Shown here one piece after another: positions 61,980 through 64,000 of a stretch of 64,000 nt of DNA. The notes below the pieces were generated by a model. That model did not search any database and had not been told where the DNA came from. It saw only the letters and a program-made list of their open reading frames with translations. The number at the start of each line of letters is the position of its first letter. Within the stretch, counting starts at the first letter, position 1. Source of the stretch: Paracoccaceae bacterium (lineage in GTDB: Bacteria > Pseudomonadota > Alphaproteobacteria > Rhodobacterales > Rhodobacteraceae); contig JAIXZW010000021.1 in the NCBI GenBank assembly GCA_027489375.1, forward strand, positions 248,001 through 312,000, read 5' to 3'. The position numbers and the translations under genes are program-made.

Positions 61980-63473
61980 ATGTCGGGATCGGTCGAGACG
62001 GGGAAGGCGCGGCTTTCGGCCCTTGGCCTTGCGGCGCGGGGCGGGCGCGATCCGGTTCTGACGGGGCTGACGGTGGACAGCCGCGCCGTGCAGGCGGGGA
62101 TGCTGTTTGCCGCCTTGCCGGGGGTGGCGGCGCATGGCGCAGCCTTTGTTCCGCAGGCTTTGGCGGCAGGGGCGGCGGCGGTGCTGACCGATGCCGAAGG
62201 GGCGAAGCTGGCGGCAGGGGCGATGGCGGGGTCGGAGGCGGCGCTGGTCGTGGCCGAGGACCCGCGCGCGGCCCTCGCCGGGGCGGCGGCGCTGTGGTTC
62301 GGGGCGCAGCCCGAGGTGATGGTTGCCGTGACGGGGACGAACGGCAAGACGAGCGTGGCCACCTTTGCGCGGCAAATCTGGATGGCGCTGGGGCATAGCG
62401 CCATCAACATCGGCACCACGGGGGTCGAGGGGGCCTGGGCCGCGCCGTCGAGCCATACGACGCCGGATTCGATCACCCTGCACCGGATGCTGGCGCAGGC
62501 GGCGGTGGCGGGGGTGAGCCATGCGGCGATGGAAGCGTCCTCCCACGGGTTGCACCAGCGGCGGCTTGACGGGGTGCGGTTGGCGGCGGCGGGGTTTACC
62601 AACTTCACGCAGGATCACCTCGACTATCACGGCACGATGGAGGCCTATTTCGCGGCCAAGATGGAGCTGTTCGGGCGCGTGCTGCCGCCCGATGGCGCGG
62701 CGGTGGTGAATATGAACGATCCGCATGGCGCGGCGGTGGCCGAAATTGCGCGGGCGCGGGGGCAGCGGGTGCTGGCCGTGGGGCATGGTGCGGGCTGCGA
62801 TCTGCGCATCCTTGGCCAACGCTATGACGCCACGGGGCAGGAGGTGCGGTTTTCGTGGCAGGGGCAGCCCCATCAGGTCCGGCTTGGTCTGATCGGCGGG
62901 TTTCAGGCCGAGAACGTGGCGCTGGCGGCGGGGCTTGTCATCGCGGCGGGGGAAGAGGCGGGGACGGTGTTCCGCGCGCTTCCCGATCTGGCGGGGGTGC
63001 GGGGGCGGATGCAGCTTGCCGCCACGCGGGCCAACGGGGCGGCGGTCTTCGTGGATTACGCCCATACGCCGGATGCGGTTGCGACCGCGCTCAGGGCGCT
63101 GCGGCCGCATGTGATGGGGCGGCTTGTCGTCGTTTTTGGCGCGGGCGGGGACCGTGACCGCACGAAACGCCCGCTGATGGGGGCTGCGGCGGCGGAACAT
63201 GCGGATGTTGTCTTTGTGACGGATGACAACCCCCGTTCCGAGGAACCGGAGGCCATCCGTGCAGAAATATTGCAAGCCTGCCCTGACGCGAACGAGGTCG
63301 GCGACCGCGCCGAAGCCATCCTGCGGGGTGTCGATGCGCTGGGCGCGGGGGACGCGCTTCTGATCGCGGGCAAGGGGCACGAGACGGGGCAGACCATCAA
63401 GGGACAGGTTTTCCCCTTTGACGATGTGGAACAGGCAAGCATCGCGGTCGCGGCGCTGGACGGGGTGATCTGA
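61980..63473 (+). CDS. murE: UDP-MurNAc-tripeptide synthetase MurE
   Basis: MurE adds the third residue, usually meso-diaminopimelate in Gram-negatives, to UDP-MurNAc-L-Ala-D-Glu. The 497-residue protein has the Mur-ligase P-loop GTNGKTS (119-125), TTGVEG, HAAMEASSHGLHQRRLDGV, NFTQDHLDYHGTMEAYF and DYAHTPDAV. The DNPR motif (VTDDNPRSEEPEAI), typical of diaminopimelate-adding enzymes, is present. Start ATG 61980 follows GGGAGA. Its stop overlaps the murF start. Confidence 0.97.
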   Translation: MSGSVETGKARLSALGLAARGGRDPVLTGLTVDSRAVQAGMLFAALPGVAAHGAAFVPQALAAGAAAVLTDAEGAKLAAGAMAGSEAALVVAEDPRAALAGAAALWFGAQPEVMVAVTGTNGKTSVATFARQIWMALGHSAINIGTTGVEGAWAAPSSHTTPDSITLHRMLAQAAVAGVSHAAMEASSHGLHQRRLDGVRLAAAGFTNFTQDHLDYHGTMEAYFAAKMELFGRVLPPDGAAVVNMNDPHGAAVAEIARARGQRVLAVGHGAGCDLRILGQRYDATGQEVRFSWQGQPHQVRLGLIGGFQAENVALAAGLVIAAGEEAGTVFRALPDLAGVRGRMQLAATRANGAAVFVDYAHTPDAVATALRALRPHVMGRLVVVFGAGGDRDRTKRPLMGAAAAEHADVVFVTDDNPRSEEPEAIRAEILQACPDANEVGDRAEAILRGVDALGAGDALLIAGKGHETGQTIKGQVFPFDDVEQASIAVAALDGVI

Positions 63474-64000
63474 TGGTGTTGTGGACCAAGGACGAGGCGG
63501 TTGCGGCCACGGGCGGGGTTTGCGCGGCGGATTGGGCGGCGGAGGGTGTCTCCATCGACACGCGGACGATCCGCAAGGGCGATCTGTTCGTCGCGTTGAA
63601 GGATGTGCGCGACGGGCATGACTTTGTCGCGCAGGCGCTGGAGAAGGGGGCGGCGGCGGCGCTGGTGTCGCGTGTGCCCGACGGGGTGGCTGCGGATGCG
63701 CCGCTGCTGGTCGTGCCGGATGTGCTTGCCGCGCTGGAGCGTTTGGGGGCTGCGGCGCGGGCGCGGACGCGGGCGAAGGTTGTCGGTGTGACGGGGTCGG
63801 TGGGCAAAACCTCGACCAAGGAGATGCTGCGGGCGATTTTGGGCGGGCAGGGCCGCGTCCATGCCGCCGAGGCGAGTTACAACAACCATTGGGGCGTGCC
63901 GCTGACGCTGGCGCGGATGCCTGCGGATACGGATTTCGCGGTGATCGAGATCGGGATGAACCATCCGGGCGAGATTGCGCCCTTGGCGCGGCTGGCACGG
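63473..64000 (+). CDS. murF: UDP-MurNAc-pentapeptide synthetase MurF, N-terminal part
   Basis: MurF adds D-Ala-D-Ala to the UDP-MurNAc-tripeptide. The first 176 codons are here; the gene runs off the right edge. Visible landmarks are GVSIDTRTIRKGDLFVALKDVRDGHDFVAQALEKGAAAALV (domain 1), the P-loop GVTGSVGKTSTKEML, and EASYNNHWGVPLTLARMP with VIEIGMNHPGEIAPL. ATG 63473 overlaps the murE TGA. The dcw cluster presumably continues with mraY and murD outside the window. Confidence 0.95.
   Translation, partial: MVLWTKDEAVAATGGVCAADWAAEGVSIDTRTIRKGDLFVALKDVRDGHDFVAQALEKGAAAALVSRVPDGVAADAPLLVVPDVLAALERLGAAARARTRAKVVGVTGSVGKTSTKEMLRAILGGQGRVHAAEASYNNHWGVPLTLARMPADTDFAVIEIGMNHPGEIAPLARLAR

Overview
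The window is about 64 kb of high-GC DNA and reads as the chromosome of a Rhodobacterales (Rhodobacter/Paracoccus-type) alphaproteobacterium. The evidence is: a DUF1127 gene followed by four tandem double hairpins with CCTCCTCCC loops (the ccaF1-ccsR1-4 arrangement known from Rhodobacter sphaeroides); a dcw cluster with a very long leader that ends in a terminator (the UpsM arrangement); an alphaproteobacterial SspB; a DMSP-lyase-type cupin; and many short G/C-rich intergenic repeats. No tRNA, rRNA, CRISPR array, insertion sequence or prophage block was seen. The genes look vertically inherited, with a few accessory islands.

Layout. 1-2.7 kb: end of msrA, a methyltransferase, prmA and a small membrane protein. 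2.7-3.3 kb: DUF1127 gene read leftwards with a promoter and palindromic boxes. 3.3-5.5 kb: ruvCAB. 5.5-7.5 kb: a hairpin mosaic, a hypothetical protein and a YihY/BrkB membrane protein. 7.6-16.7 kb: ybgC-tolQRAB-pal-cpoB-tilS-ftsH, the envelope/Tol-Pal block. 16.9-21.6 kb: MOSC protein, then a one-carbon block fhs - chorismate mutase - folD1 - folD2. 21.7-25 kb: divergent pdeM and Lhr-type helicase. 25.3-29.2 kb: YmdB, a DMT exporter, an SLC13/TrkA-C transporter and a lipoprotein. 29.2-33 kb: LytTR membrane regulator, yebC, atypical receiver protein, small winged-helix protein and a membrane protein. 33-34.5 kb: LysE and DMT exporters. 34.6-42 kb: an RTX beta-propeller protein split by a frameshift, ugd, a DUF2793 tail-fibre-like protein and galE (cell-surface theme). 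42-45.7 kb: tusA, ccdA, a membrane alpha/beta-hydrolase-like protein coupled to a cytochrome P450. 45.8-51.4 kb, mostly leftwards: small proteins, fumC, sspB, chrA, apt and mtnP. 51.5-55.4 kb: DMSP-lyase-like cupin, flavin reductase, GNAT, EcsC and BenE. 55.5-56.3 kb: ccsR4-1 and ccaF1. 56.4-57.5 kb: apbC. 57.5-64 kb: UpsM leader, then mraZ-rsmH-ftsL-ftsI-murE-murF, cut by the window end.

How the parts work together. Tol-Pal/CpoB and the dcw cluster both serve envelope constriction and peptidoglycan synthesis. FtsH, SspB, the two DUF1127 proteins and the CcsR RNAs are the stress and proteostasis side. fhs and two folD copies form a tetrahydrofolate one-carbon module. The best leads are the ccaF1-ccsR locus, a palindromic box pair shared by both DUF1127 promoters, two 10-bp-phased box arrays before mraZ, a FolD paralogue lacking the catalytic lysine, the RTX frameshift in a G7 tract, and a seven-copy intergenic motif.
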